DNA from: Pseudomonadota bacterium
GTDB lineage: Bacteria; Pseudomonadota; Alphaproteobacteria; Rhizobiales; Rhizobiaceae
NCBI GenBank assembly: GCA_023433855.1
Contig: JAEYTV010000003.1
Span: forward strand, 1 to 7,798
Direction: 5' to 3'
DNA length: 7,798 nucleotides
The position numbers and the translations under genes were made by a program. The notes beneath the pieces were generated by a model that was given only the letters and a program-made list of their open reading frames with translations, did not search any database and was not told where the DNA came from. Below are positions 1 to 6,152 of the stretch, piece after piece; positions within the stretch are counted from its first letter, which is position 1; each line of letters begins with the position of its first letter.

Positions 1-177
1 ATCCTGCATTTCGACAAGCAGGTGGACGGCTCCGAGCGCTACTGGATCGAGCAGGGCATAGAAATGGGCCGTCCGTCCCGTATCCGGCTGGAGATCGACG
101 TGGAAAACGGACGAATGGATGGAGCCCGCATCGGCGGTCATGCCGTCAAGGTGGCCGAGGGCGTGCTCTTCGCCTGA
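1..177 (+). CDS. PhzF-family isomerase/epimerase, C-terminal 58 residues (partial, 5' end outside window)
   Basis: Frame 1 is open from the first base to TGA at 175-177 and gives the last 58 residues of a protein. The motif EQGIEMGRPSRI, followed by a short strand pattern ending in GGHAVKVAEGVLFA, is the usual C-terminus of PhzF-like proteins, which have the diaminopimelate-epimerase fold. The family includes the phenazine enzyme PhzF and many uncharacterised isomerases or epimerases. The catalytic N-terminal part is outside the window, so the substrate cannot be judged and nothing here implies phenazine synthesis. The gene runs toward the tRNA-Lys gene and probably belongs to the resident chromosome rather than the accessory DNA to its right. 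The family call is fairly secure from the C-terminal signature; the precise function is unknown. Confidence 0.8.
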   Translation: MLHFDKQVDGSERYWIEQGIEMGRPSRIRLEIDVENGRMDGARIGGHAVKVAEGVLFA

Positions 178-250
178 AGATGCCGCAGCGGGACGCCCGA
201 AACGGATCGCTTGGGCCGGCTGCTGAGACTATCCGTTCGCAGGGGTAATC

Positions 251-277
251 GGGCCAAGATATTGGGCCAAGAATATC
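251..277. repeat. 13-bp imperfect tandem repeat with nested inverted repeat
   Basis: Two adjacent 13-bp units start with the identical nine bases GGGCCAAGA (251-259 and 264-272) and end TATT or ATAT. The same stretch holds a 6-bp inverted repeat GATATT (258-263) / AATATC (272-277) around an 8-nt spacer. It lies between the phzF-like gene and the tRNA. It could be part of the transcription end of the upstream gene or a chance duplication. Confidence 0.4.
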
Positions 278-295
278 GGGCTCGCCCGGCCTTTT
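277..295 (+). terminator. Weak candidate intrinsic terminator of the PhzF-family gene
   Basis: A short GC stem CGGG (277-280) / CCCG (285-288) with loop CTCG is followed within three bases by TTTT (292-295), 100 bp after the PhzF-family stop. The stem is only four pairs, so this is tentative. Confidence 0.22.
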
Positions 296-338
296 CGTCG
301 CAGGTTCTCAGCTTTTCCAACTTCGCCAGCTTAAGGGC

Positions 339-367
339 TGGACAGGGGAGGGCGCTGTGGCTATATC
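339..367 (+). promoter_or_regulatory. Candidate sigma70-type promoter of tRNA-Lys
   Basis: TGGACA at 339-344 matches the -35 consensus TTGACA at five of six positions. It is followed after exactly 17 bp by TATATC at 362-367, which matches the -10 consensus at four of six positions. Transcription would begin around 374, about 20 bases before the first tRNA base, a sensible leader for a tRNA transcript. The placement is seen; promoter function is inferred. Confidence 0.5.
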
Positions 368-395
368 CGCCGCGACTTCCGGTTCGCCGGCCCGT

Positions 396-471
<76 letters not shown>

Positions 472-674
472 ACTAGTCTGGCGTGTTTACCGCATTTCTC
501 TCGCTGCCAAAAAGGCTTTGAAAATTCCGTGGCTTAGCGGCCGATCATCGTGATGTGCGGAGACAGAGACGCATAATTATATGGCCAAAGCAGACAGAAT
601 CGGTCCTCTGTCTCTACAGGCTCGATTTGACGTCCCGCTCTTTTGGCGGCGCATTGTCCCTGGCGGGCGCTATC
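472..674. other. tRNA/recombinase spacer with a spaced 9-bp inverted repeat
   Basis: No credible gene is seen in these 203 bp. The notable structure is a perfect 9-bp inverted repeat, GAGACAGAG (560-568) and CTCTGTCTC (606-614), separated by 37 bases that include the AT-rich palindrome ATAATTAT. The whole element spans 55 bp. It lies between the tRNA end and the recombinase stop codon, where an attachment or resolution site for the recombinase could sit. The inner arms are not symmetric, so an att-site role is speculative. Confidence 0.35.
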
Positions 675-2414
675 CTACGACTTCTTGCTGATTGGTTGAC
701 GGGGAGAGGGTCCCGAGGCGAGCAACGCTTGCTGATCGGCCCACAGAGCGGGTAGCTCAGACAGGCGGAACAGGCTGTGGCGCGACCACTCGATGGACTG
801 GCGGCCATGAACGATCGCCTCGCAAAGGTCCGGCGCTAGGAAGGCAAAACGGAGAATGCGGCTGAGATCGGAAACGTCCAATCTTTCACGAGCCGCGAGC
901 TCGGCGATGGTCAAATCCGAGCCGTCGGTAAGAGAGCGCAAGAGTCGGTGGGCGTGCTTGAGTAATGCAAGCAGGCCTTCATCGGCTTTCGCGGTTTCGG
1001 CAGCCTTGTTGTTCAGCACTAGTTTCAATTCGACGCCACGGCGGCGAAGAGCCGTGGCGATGCAGATCGTGTGATATTGCTCACCAATCTCATTGTCGCC
1101 GCTATCCAGTTTGCACCCAAGCGCTTGCAGCAATCCGGCGATGCTGATTTCGATGGTGACCTGGTCGGCGCCAACGGTAATCTTGCGGGCGACGTTGGCG
1201 ATGAATGTTTTCCGCCGACCAATGGATGCGTTGCGCAGGTCGGCCGCTGCAACCCGGCCAGCCGACACCAGCTCCGCTGCGTCGGCAGCTCTGGAGAGGG
1301 AAGGATCGGCAAGATCGAGAAGGCGCGGGCCAGAGCTCAGAAGCTGAACGAGTTCATCCTGTACGATCGTCTCAATGCCCGGTGCAGGAAGTCGCCAGCA
1401 TTTCGCCGCCTCATTCGCGGATCCTTTCAACGCCCGACGCGATACGTAGTAGCGATAGCGTTTACCCTGCTTGGTCGCGTGCGTAGGACTAAGCCGATCG
1501 CCTAACTCGTCGAAGATAAGGCCGGTTAGCAAATGCAGCCCATCGCTGCGAGCGGCGTGCGGCGAGGTATTGGCCCTCGATGCGATGCGGCTCTGGACAA
1601 GGTCGAAGGTCTGTCGATCCACGATCGGATCATGCAGTCCGTCATGAAGGTCCTTCCCTTGCCTGATCATGCCGACGTAGAGCGGGTTCGTCAGGATGGC
1701 TCTGAGATGCCCAGCTGAGAACGGCAGGCCACCACGAAGCTTTCCACTCCGGCTGGTATGTCGCTTCGTCGTCAGACCCTCCTCTTGGGTTCGAAGCTGG
1801 AGCGAGCGCAGGGAACCGACTTCCGTGTAAAGCGCAAATATCTTGCGGACGGTCGATGCCTCTTCGGCGTTGATGACGAGTTTTCTATCCCGCACGTCAT
1901 AGCCGAGCGGCACTAAGCCTCCCATCCACATGCCCTTCCTCTTGGAGGCGGCAATCTTGTCGCGGATGCGCTCGGCTGTTACCTCCCGCTCGAATTGGGC
2001 GAAGGACAAAAGGACGTTCAGCGTCAGCCGTCCCATCGAAGAAGTGGTGTTGAACGACTGCGTGACCGACACGAACGATACCGATCGCACGTCGAACACT
2101 TCCACGATTTTGGCGAAGTCGGTGAGGGAGCGGGTCAATCGGTCGATCTTGTAGACGACCACCACGTCGATGCGACCGTTCCTGACATCGTCAAGAAGCC
2201 GCTGCAGGGCAGGGCGGATCAGTGTGCCTCCCGAGATACCTCCATCATCGTAGCAGTCGGCAACGAGTTTCCAGCCGAGTCCTGCCTGCGAGGCAACATA
2301 GGCCTCGCAGGCATCACGTTGAGCGTCGAGGGAGTTGAACTCCTGTTCGAGCCCCTCCTCGGATGACTTCCTGGTGTAGATGGCGCAGCGCAGGCGAGGA
2401 GAGGTTGTGCTCAT
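675..2414 (-). CDS. Multidomain serine recombinase (resolvase/invertase N-terminus plus recombinase domain), 579 aa
   Basis: This is a large serine recombinase that would cut and rejoin DNA through a serine-linked intermediate. Residues about 8-155 form the resolvase catalytic domain: the nucleophile is in YTRKSS (Ser17, numbered from the chosen start), arginines are in KIDRLTRS (89-96), and the domain ends with FEREVTAERIRDKI on the long E helix. A recombinase (PF07508-like) DNA-binding domain follows at about 160-275. The segment 295-327 (LLTGLIFDELGDRLSP to YRYYVSRR) aligns with the zinc-ribbon position but has no CxxC pair, so zinc binding is probably lost. Residues about 502-529 (TIAELAARER onward, ending RFAFLAPD) resemble a ParB-like helix-turn-helix. 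The ATG at 2414-2412 is preferred over one nine codons upstream because it makes an ATGA overlap with the DUF2924 stop. The natural target site is unknown. Confidence 0.93.
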   Translation of the reverse strand: MSTTSPRLRCAIYTRKSSEEGLEQEFNSLDAQRDACEAYVASQAGLGWKLVADCYDDGGISGGTLIRPALQRLLDDVRNGRIDVVVVYKIDRLTRSLTDFAKIVEVFDVRSVSFVSVTQSFNTTSSMGRLTLNVLLSFAQFEREVTAERIRDKIAASKRKGMWMGGLVPLGYDVRDRKLVINAEEASTVRKIFALYTEVGSLRSLQLRTQEEGLTTKRHTSRSGKLRGGLPFSAGHLRAILTNPLYVGMIRQGKDLHDGLHDPIVDRQTFDLVQSRIASRANTSPHAARSDGLHLLTGLIFDELGDRLSPTHATKQGKRYRYYVSRRALKGSANEAAKCWRLPAPGIETIVQDELVQLLSSGPRLLDLADPSLSRAADAAELVSAGRVAAADLRNASIGRRKTFIANVARKITVGADQVTIEISIAGLLQALGCKLDSGDNEIGEQYHTICIATALRRRGVELKLVLNNKAAETAKADEGLLALLKHAHRLLRSLTDGSDLTIAELAARERLDVSDLSRILRFAFLAPDLCEAIVHGRQSIEWSRHSLFRLSELPALWADQQALLASGPSPRQPISKKS

Positions 2415-2881
2415 AGGCCAAAGAACCTTGGGCCTGACCATCGCGCACCCGTGATGGCACGGGCGATCTCCGAAAGCGACTTGTAGGTCTGGCCTTGCCA
2501 GACATAACCATGCCGCACCACGTCAACGACATGGGTCTTGCCGTGCCACTCGCGGATCAGGCGTGCGCCCACGGATGGCATAGATCGTTGCCGAGGATTC
2601 CGTTTGTCATTGTCTTTGTTGTCATCGACATCAGTTCGGACTGAAGATGGAGCCGGCGCAGAATCCGAGGCCTTCAACATGGTTCTCAGGACATCTTTCT
2701 TGAGGCCGCCTAGTATCTTGGCCTGGATGTGCCAGGCTGCGGCTCGCTCCAGCAGAACGCGGCGCGCACCCTTCGGCGGTGCCACGCCATAGGCTTTTAT
2801 CCAAAGGCTGGCGAGTTGATCACGAGGGAGGTCGCCGAGCGCGGCGACCTCCCTCGTGATACGTGCTTCAAGGGAGGTCAC
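2411..2881 (-). CDS. DUF2924 domain protein, 156 aa
   Basis: Small soluble protein recognised as DUF2924. The N-terminal half has the pattern LPRDQLASLW, then PPKGARRVLLERAAAWHIQ and KILGGLK. The C-terminus is RLIREWHGKTHVV, then GYVWQGQTYKSLSEIARAITG and the near-invariant ending RWSGPRFFGL. A charged, probably disordered linker (about residues 70-103) separates the two parts. The function is not established; members commonly sit directly before serine recombinases in alphaproteobacteria, which suggests a recombination partner or DNA-binding role (inference). The start is GTG at 2881-2879, overlapping the DUF3489 stop as GTGA. No strong ribosome binding site is seen, so translation probably depends on re-initiation after the upstream gene. 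The gene's own stop overlaps the recombinase ATG. A 19-bp perfect inverted repeat lies within codons 8-21. Confidence 0.92.
   Translation of the reverse strand: MTSLEARITREVAALGDLPRDQLASLWIKAYGVAPPKGARRVLLERAAAWHIQAKILGGLKKDVLRTMLKASDSAPAPSSVRTDVDDNKDNDKRNPRQRSMPSVGARLIREWHGKTHVVDVVRHGYVWQGQTYKSLSEIARAITGARWSGPRFFGL
2819..2860. repeat. Perfect 19-bp inverted repeat (hairpin) inside the DUF2924 reading frame
   Basis: The left arm is 2819-2837 (ATCACGAGGGAGGTCGCCG) and the right arm 2842-2860 is its exact reverse complement, with a 4-nt loop AGCG at 2838-2841. In the minus-strand mRNA it begins 21 nt after the first base of the GTG start and encodes residues ITREVAALGDLPRD. Because of the symmetry, the antisense strand encodes a nearly identical peptide. 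Such an RNA stem would be very stable and lies where it could affect a ribosome that has just started on DUF2924. Alternatively, the DNA palindrome may be a binding site. Confidence 0.85.
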
Positions 2882-3291
2882 TTCGCCTTGCCTGAGCCTT
2901 CAACACGGTAAAGACGGACACCGTCCTTGTCGATCTCGCTGGCCAGATTCAGTCCGAGCTTCTTCTTCACCACCGCCGAGAGAAAGCCGCGCACCGAATG
3001 GGCCTGCCAGCCGGTGGCCGCCCCCAAGTCGTCGATCGTTACGCCCTTTGGCGAACTCAGCTTCTTGAGGACGATTGATGCCTTTGTCGCGGCAGCCTGT
3101 GCCGCAGGCTTTATCTTGGACTTGGTGGCCTTGCTGGCTGCCGCGGTTTTATGGGAGCTGCCTCCAGCTTCCGGAGCGCTTCTCGCTCCTGCCTTGCTCG
3201 TGCGGTCGCGCTTGGCTTTGCCGGCGGCAGCGTTTGCCACTCCTCCGGCGACCGCATCGGCCTCGTTGGGAGTTTCGTTCGTCAGTGCCAT
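2878..3291 (-). CDS. DUF3489 domain protein with basic Ala/Lys-rich N-terminal tail, 137 aa
   Basis: The last roughly 62 residues form a DUF3489 domain: a helix, then SSPKGVTIDDLGAATGWQ, then AHSVRGFLSAVVKKKLGLNL and a short wing DKDGVRLYRVEG. This looks like a small winged helix, so DNA binding is likely (inference). Residues about 1-75 are low-complexity and rich in Ala, Lys, Ser and Thr, like a histone H1-type tail, which also suggests nucleic-acid contact. The ATG at 3291-3289 was chosen over the longer open frame because GGAGAG (minus strand, complement of 3296-3301) sits at a proper distance and the domain pattern starts after it. It is the first gene of the three-gene cassette, and its TGA overlaps the GTG start of DUF2924. 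The molecular role is unknown. Confidence 0.88.
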   Translation of the reverse strand: MALTNETPNEADAVAGGVANAAAGKAKRDRTSKAGARSAPEAGGSSHKTAAASKATKSKIKPAAQAAATKASIVLKKLSSPKGVTIDDLGAATGWQAHSVRGFLSAVVKKKLGLNLASEIDKDGVRLYRVEGSGKAK

Positions 3292-3639
3292 TGTTCTCTC
3301 CGTTGGTTGCAGGCGCCGCAACATTGGGGTGCCTGTACTGACCGAAGCCCGCACATGGGCGGGCGGAGAGGAAGGACCAGAACACATTCGCAGTCCGTTT
3401 CCGTGAAAGAGCAACGCTCGGTTCGTTAGGTGAAGTCCAGCAGAAAGTCGTGCTGAATGGCCAAGATCAACGCTCTCGCAAGGCGCGGCGATGGCTGGCC
3501 GCCAGTTTCGTTCGATCTCCTCCAGTATTTCGTGCGCACATCGCGCCAGTGATGAAACCGCAACCGGCTCGATGGAATCGCCGGCCTCACCGATAACTCG
3601 GAAGGCAGCGATCAAACCATTGAGGTGGCCAGATCCGGC
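3292..3639 (-). pseudogene. Possible remnant or truncated ORF upstream of the DUF3489 gene
   Basis: The frame of the DUF3489 gene stays open for 116 codons upstream of its start, back to TAA at 3642-3640, with another in-frame stop (TGA) three codons further. The part near 3450-3625 reads like real protein, with a helical pattern such as GLIAAFRVIGEAGDSIEPVA, then ARCAHEILEEIERNWRP. The rest, nearer the DUF3489 gene, is proline- and arginine-rich and looks untranslated. The only early start codon is TTG at 3615, with no convincing ribosome binding site. This may be the 3' part of a small gene whose 5' end was lost, or a leader. I do not recognise a family. Confidence 0.3.
3347..3364. repeat. 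6-bp hairpin in the leader of the recombinase cassette
   Basis: GCCCGC (3347-3352) and GCGGGC (3359-3364) form a perfect GC stem around a 6-nt loop, about 55 nt upstream of the DUF3489 start. It has no T-run on the minus strand, so it is not a clear terminator. It may be a leader structure or chance in GC-rich DNA. Confidence 0.35.
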
Positions 3640-3951
3640 TTATTTTGGTCAAGTGCATCGACTGCTGAACTCCACTTGGAGCACCAACGCTTCCTTCACG
3701 CAGGAAGTCGAGTGGAAAGTGGCAGAGGCGGTTTTCGCTTCAGAACTATGTGTACCGGACTGTTCCCAATGTCGCATTCGGGGCCGTCTCCAGACCTTCC
3801 GCTTTCGGCATCAGCCGTGAGATAGCTGCCATTCAATCACCGATGACCGAATGGCCGCTCCCGACCCTCATTCGGTCGTTTTGCCCGATCTTGCCTCTCA
3901 CCAAAACCTGCCGTTCGCGCTAATCACTCCCAGGTCCGAACCTAGATTGGA
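3640..3951. other. Gene-free spacer between the recombinase cassette and the metabolic operon
   Basis: No convincing gene was found on either strand in this 312-bp stretch; open frames here lack family-like patterns and good starts. The one clear structure is the inverted repeat at 3845-3877. The stretch separates the 3' end of the metabolic operon from the upstream side of the recombinase cassette, so it should hold the operon's transcription end and possibly the cassette promoter, but I cannot point to a good promoter. Confidence 0.5.
3845..3877 (-). terminator. Inverted repeat 75 bp after the metabolic operon, possible terminator or protein-binding site
   Basis: GACCGAATG (3845-3853) and CATTCGGTC (3869-3877) are perfect reverse complements with a 15-nt GC-rich spacer. 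Read on the minus strand, it lies 75 bp downstream of the enolase-family stop and could be the operon terminator, but no T-run follows on that strand. On the plus strand the repeat is followed by GTTTT. The arms also resemble an operator for a dimeric protein. Confidence 0.35.
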
Positions 3952-5118
3952 TCAGTTCAACGGAAGTCGTCGAAATTTTCCGGGTAGGGCCGGATCATGA
4001 AAATGATCCAACGCGCCATTGTCGACGAAGTGGCGGTGCCACTTCTCGAGTGCGTTGCGATCCAGTGTGACACCTAATCCCGGTCCCTCTGGGACAGCTA
4101 CCACGTTGTTGGTCTGCCGGAACGGACCGCCTTCGATGACGTCGCCAATCTGCCAACGGAATAGCGATTGTGAAGGCTCGCTAAGCCAGGGTGTTGCAGC
4201 TTTCATATGCAGATAGGCGGCCGTGGCGACGCCGGCATCACCCGAATAGCACCAGAAGCCAATATTCATCGCCTCACAGGCACCGATGAAGCGAACGGCG
4301 CGCGTTATTCCCCCTAGCACCGCAAAGTTCGTGACGATGGTATCGGGCACGCCAAGTTGAACCGCCTTGCGGACATCAGGAACATGCGTTGAAAAAGGTA
4401 TGGAGGAATGGCGACGCAGAGCAGCCATTTCCTCAAAGGTGCCGACGGGATCCTCGTAATTCCGGATGTTGTATGGCTCGATTTCGCGAAGCACCTGAGT
4501 GGCCGTAGCCAGCGACCACTGCATGTTGGAGTCGAGTCGAATCATCGCTCGCGGTCCGAGTGCCTCACGCATCGCCTTTACCGTCTCAATCTCCAGGATA
4601 GGATCGCCCAGGATCAGCTTGCCCTCGAACATTGTCGACCCGTGCGTCTCCCGCATCGCGAGGCAATAGTCGGCGACCTCCTGCGGGCTGCTCTCGCCTC
4701 CAGCCCGGAAGCCGAAATACTCGGTGAACGGGATCTGCTTGCGGACTGCGCCACCGAGGAGGCGATAAAGGGGCTCGCCGGAAGCCTTTCCACGAAGATC
4801 CCACATCGCAATTTCGATCGCGCCGAACGCCTTCACGACCGATGAATCATCGGTGTTCTGAACGACCTGCCACGGTGGGACGCAGACCGCTTCGCACGAC
4901 GCGATGTCGAGCGGGTCATGACCGATCAAGCGTTCGCCCATCGACAAGATATGGTGCAGCACGTCAGTGGAGGGAGATTCACCCAGACCGACCAGTCCCT
5001 GATCGGTTTCAAGCTCGATGATGATCTTGGAGGTCCCGGGATATTGCCCCGCCGACCACCAGAGTGGCCGTTCAAGTGGAATGTTGATCGGGGTGGCACG
5101 GAGGCCGGTGATCTTCAT
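3952..5118 (-). CDS. Enolase-superfamily protein (mandelate racemase/muconate lactonizing type, distantly glucarate-dehydratase-like), 388 aa
   Basis: The length and plan fit the enolase superfamily: an N-terminal capping domain (about 1-125, with the lid near 16-30) and a TIM-barrel domain. Family signs are AIEIAMWDLRGKASGEPLYRLLGG (about 100-123, in part), the metal ligands Asp196 (RLDSN) and Glu222 (NYEDPVG), and Lys167 in FEGKLILG, equal to the second lysine of the KxK motif. Compared with glucarate dehydratase as I recall it, the first KxK lysine is Glu165, the third metal-ligand position is His245 (IPFSTH), and the segment normally HSNNH reads CYSGDAG, so the His general base appears missing. 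A sugar-acid dehydratase or epimerase role is likely, but the substrate is unknown. The ATG at 5118 has AAGGAAGG at good spacing; an in-frame start 17 codons upstream is rejected because it would overlap the dehydrogenase gene. Confidence 0.88.
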   Translation of the reverse strand: MKITGLRATPINIPLERPLWWSAGQYPGTSKIIIELETDQGLVGLGESPSTDVLHHILSMGERLIGHDPLDIASCEAVCVPPWQVVQNTDDSSVVKAFGAIEIAMWDLRGKASGEPLYRLLGGAVRKQIPFTEYFGFRAGGESSPQEVADYCLAMRETHGSTMFEGKLILGDPILEIETVKAMREALGPRAMIRLDSNMQWSLATATQVLREIEPYNIRNYEDPVGTFEEMAALRRHSSIPFSTHVPDVRKAVQLGVPDTIVTNFAVLGGITRAVRFIGACEAMNIGFWCYSGDAGVATAAYLHMKAATPWLSEPSQSLFRWQIGDVIEGGPFRQTNNVVAVPEGPGLGVTLDRNALEKWHRHFVDNGALDHFHDPALPGKFRRLPLN

Positions 5119-5129
5119 CGATGCCTTCC

Positions 5130-6056
5130 TTATGGCTGTTTCGCCTGAACATCCCAGGGGGCAACCCAATCGCCCGCGACACGAAGTTCTACACCTGCGT
5201 CGTCTTCGACAACCTTACAAACCGTCATTTCGCCGGCGTCGAGGCCATATCGCTCACCGGCTTCGCGGAAACGCGCATGGGTGGCGTCGAGCATCTCGGA
5301 ACGGGTGCCGGTCTGGTCCATCAGTTCCTTGATCAGGCCGAGATCCTTGAGACACAGCCTGATCGGAAACGAAGGATCGTAATGACCAGCAAAGATCGAC
5401 GGTACGTCATGCTGCATCACGAAACTGTCGGCCGCGCCGCCTTTCATGACCTCCCACCAGACATCGGGTTCAAGACCGGCCTGCTTCGCGCAGACCATGG
5501 CCTCGCCGATCGCCGCGGCATGAACCTTCCATAGCTGGTTGTTGACCAGCTTCGCCACATAGCCGTTTCCGTAGCGCCCGACCTTGCGAAGCTCGCCCAT
5601 CGCTTCGATCACCGGTCGCGCTGCCTCCACGTCGGCGTCGTCGCCACCGACGAACATAGGCATGTCGCCGCGGATCGCGGCATCGACCGAGCCGGTGACT
5701 GGTGCGTCAACTGGCCGGCCGCCTGCGGCAACGAATGGCTTGACCAAGTCACGCATGAAGCGCGGTGAGGACGTGGTCATGTCGACCCATATCTTGCCAA
5801 GGCAATTGCCCCTGAGCAGTCCCTCTGGACCGTTAAGGACCGCATCAAGATGCGGCGGTCCGAAGACCATGGAGACGACGCAGTCGACCCGGTCGATCAT
5901 GTCGCGAGGACTTTCGACCCAGGTCGCGCCCATGGCGATATGGTCAGCGGCGGCCTCACGGCGGAGATCGAAAACGCTGGTTTCGAAGCCGGCGCGGATG
6001 ATGTTCTTCGCAGCGTTGCCTCCCATTGTCCCGAGGCCAATGACCCCAATTTTCAT
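5130..6056 (-). CDS. NAD(P)-dependent beta-hydroxyacid dehydrogenase (3-hydroxyisobutyrate / tartronate semialdehyde reductase family), 308 aa
   Basis: Cytosolic oxidoreductase converting a beta-hydroxy acid and its semialdehyde. The N-terminal Rossmann fold starts MKIGVIGLGTMGGNAA (GxGxxG at 7-12). The second strand ends in VFD, with Asp30 in a position that favours NAD over NADP (inference). The substrate loop is DAPVTGSVDAAIRG (117-130), where most relatives have DAPVSGG. The catalytic lysine is Lys169 in GNGYVAKLVNN, and KDLGL (237-241) is the second substrate/cofactor motif. Length is normal. The ATG at 6056 begins exactly at the dinucleotide-fold strand and has GGAGAGGG just upstream, so the nine-codon-longer version was rejected. 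The stop lies 11 bp before the next gene, whose ribosome binding site overlaps it, so the two form an operon. The exact substrate cannot be fixed. Confidence 0.92.
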   Translation of the reverse strand: MKIGVIGLGTMGGNAAKNIIRAGFETSVFDLRREAAADHIAMGATWVESPRDMIDRVDCVVSMVFGPPHLDAVLNGPEGLLRGNCLGKIWVDMTTSSPRFMRDLVKPFVAAGGRPVDAPVTGSVDAAIRGDMPMFVGGDDADVEAARPVIEAMGELRKVGRYGNGYVAKLVNNQLWKVHAAAIGEAMVCAKQAGLEPDVWWEVMKGGAADSFVMQHDVPSIFAGHYDPSFPIRLCLKDLGLIKELMDQTGTRSEMLDATHARFREAGERYGLDAGEMTVCKVVEDDAGVELRVAGDWVAPWDVQAKQP

Positions 6057-6152
6057 GACCCTCTCCACCAGTCCGTTTGCCATGAAGCTAGACCGAAACG
6101 CGGCAATTGATAAAACGAGAACTGCGGATCGCTGCTATTGGATTTCTTAATC
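6057..6152. promoter_or_regulatory. Divergent control region between the catabolic operon and the LysR gene
   Basis: This 96-bp spacer must hold promoters for both divergent units and is the expected binding region of the LysR protein. ATT-N9-AAT at 6137-6151 fits the loose LysR-box pattern T-N11-A, with arms that pair, and lies directly before the GTG start of the LysR gene, so it could serve autoregulation. No strong -35/-10 pair was found in either direction. The T-N11-A pattern is common by chance. Confidence 0.4.

Noticed and set aside
1071..1505. 144-aa plus-strand open frame
   Set aside because: It lies antisense inside the recombinase gene, has no family-like pattern, and is a shadow of a well-supported coding frame.
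2415..2441. Nine-codon longer start for the recombinase
   Set aside because: The downstream ATG makes a coupling ATGA overlap with the DUF2924 stop and starts just before the resolvase strand.
2927..3406. 159-aa plus-strand open frame
   Set aside because: It is antisense to the DUF3489 gene and its leader. The apparent hydrophobic Ala/Leu-rich protein is the complement of Lys/Ala-rich codons.
3491..3820. 109-aa plus-strand open frame in the spacer
   Set aside because: No ribosome binding site or recognisable motif, and its first third is antisense to the more protein-like minus frame.
5119..5169. Longer start for the enolase-family protein
   Set aside because: It would overlap the end of the dehydrogenase gene and ignore the AAGGAAGG site before the ATG at 5118.
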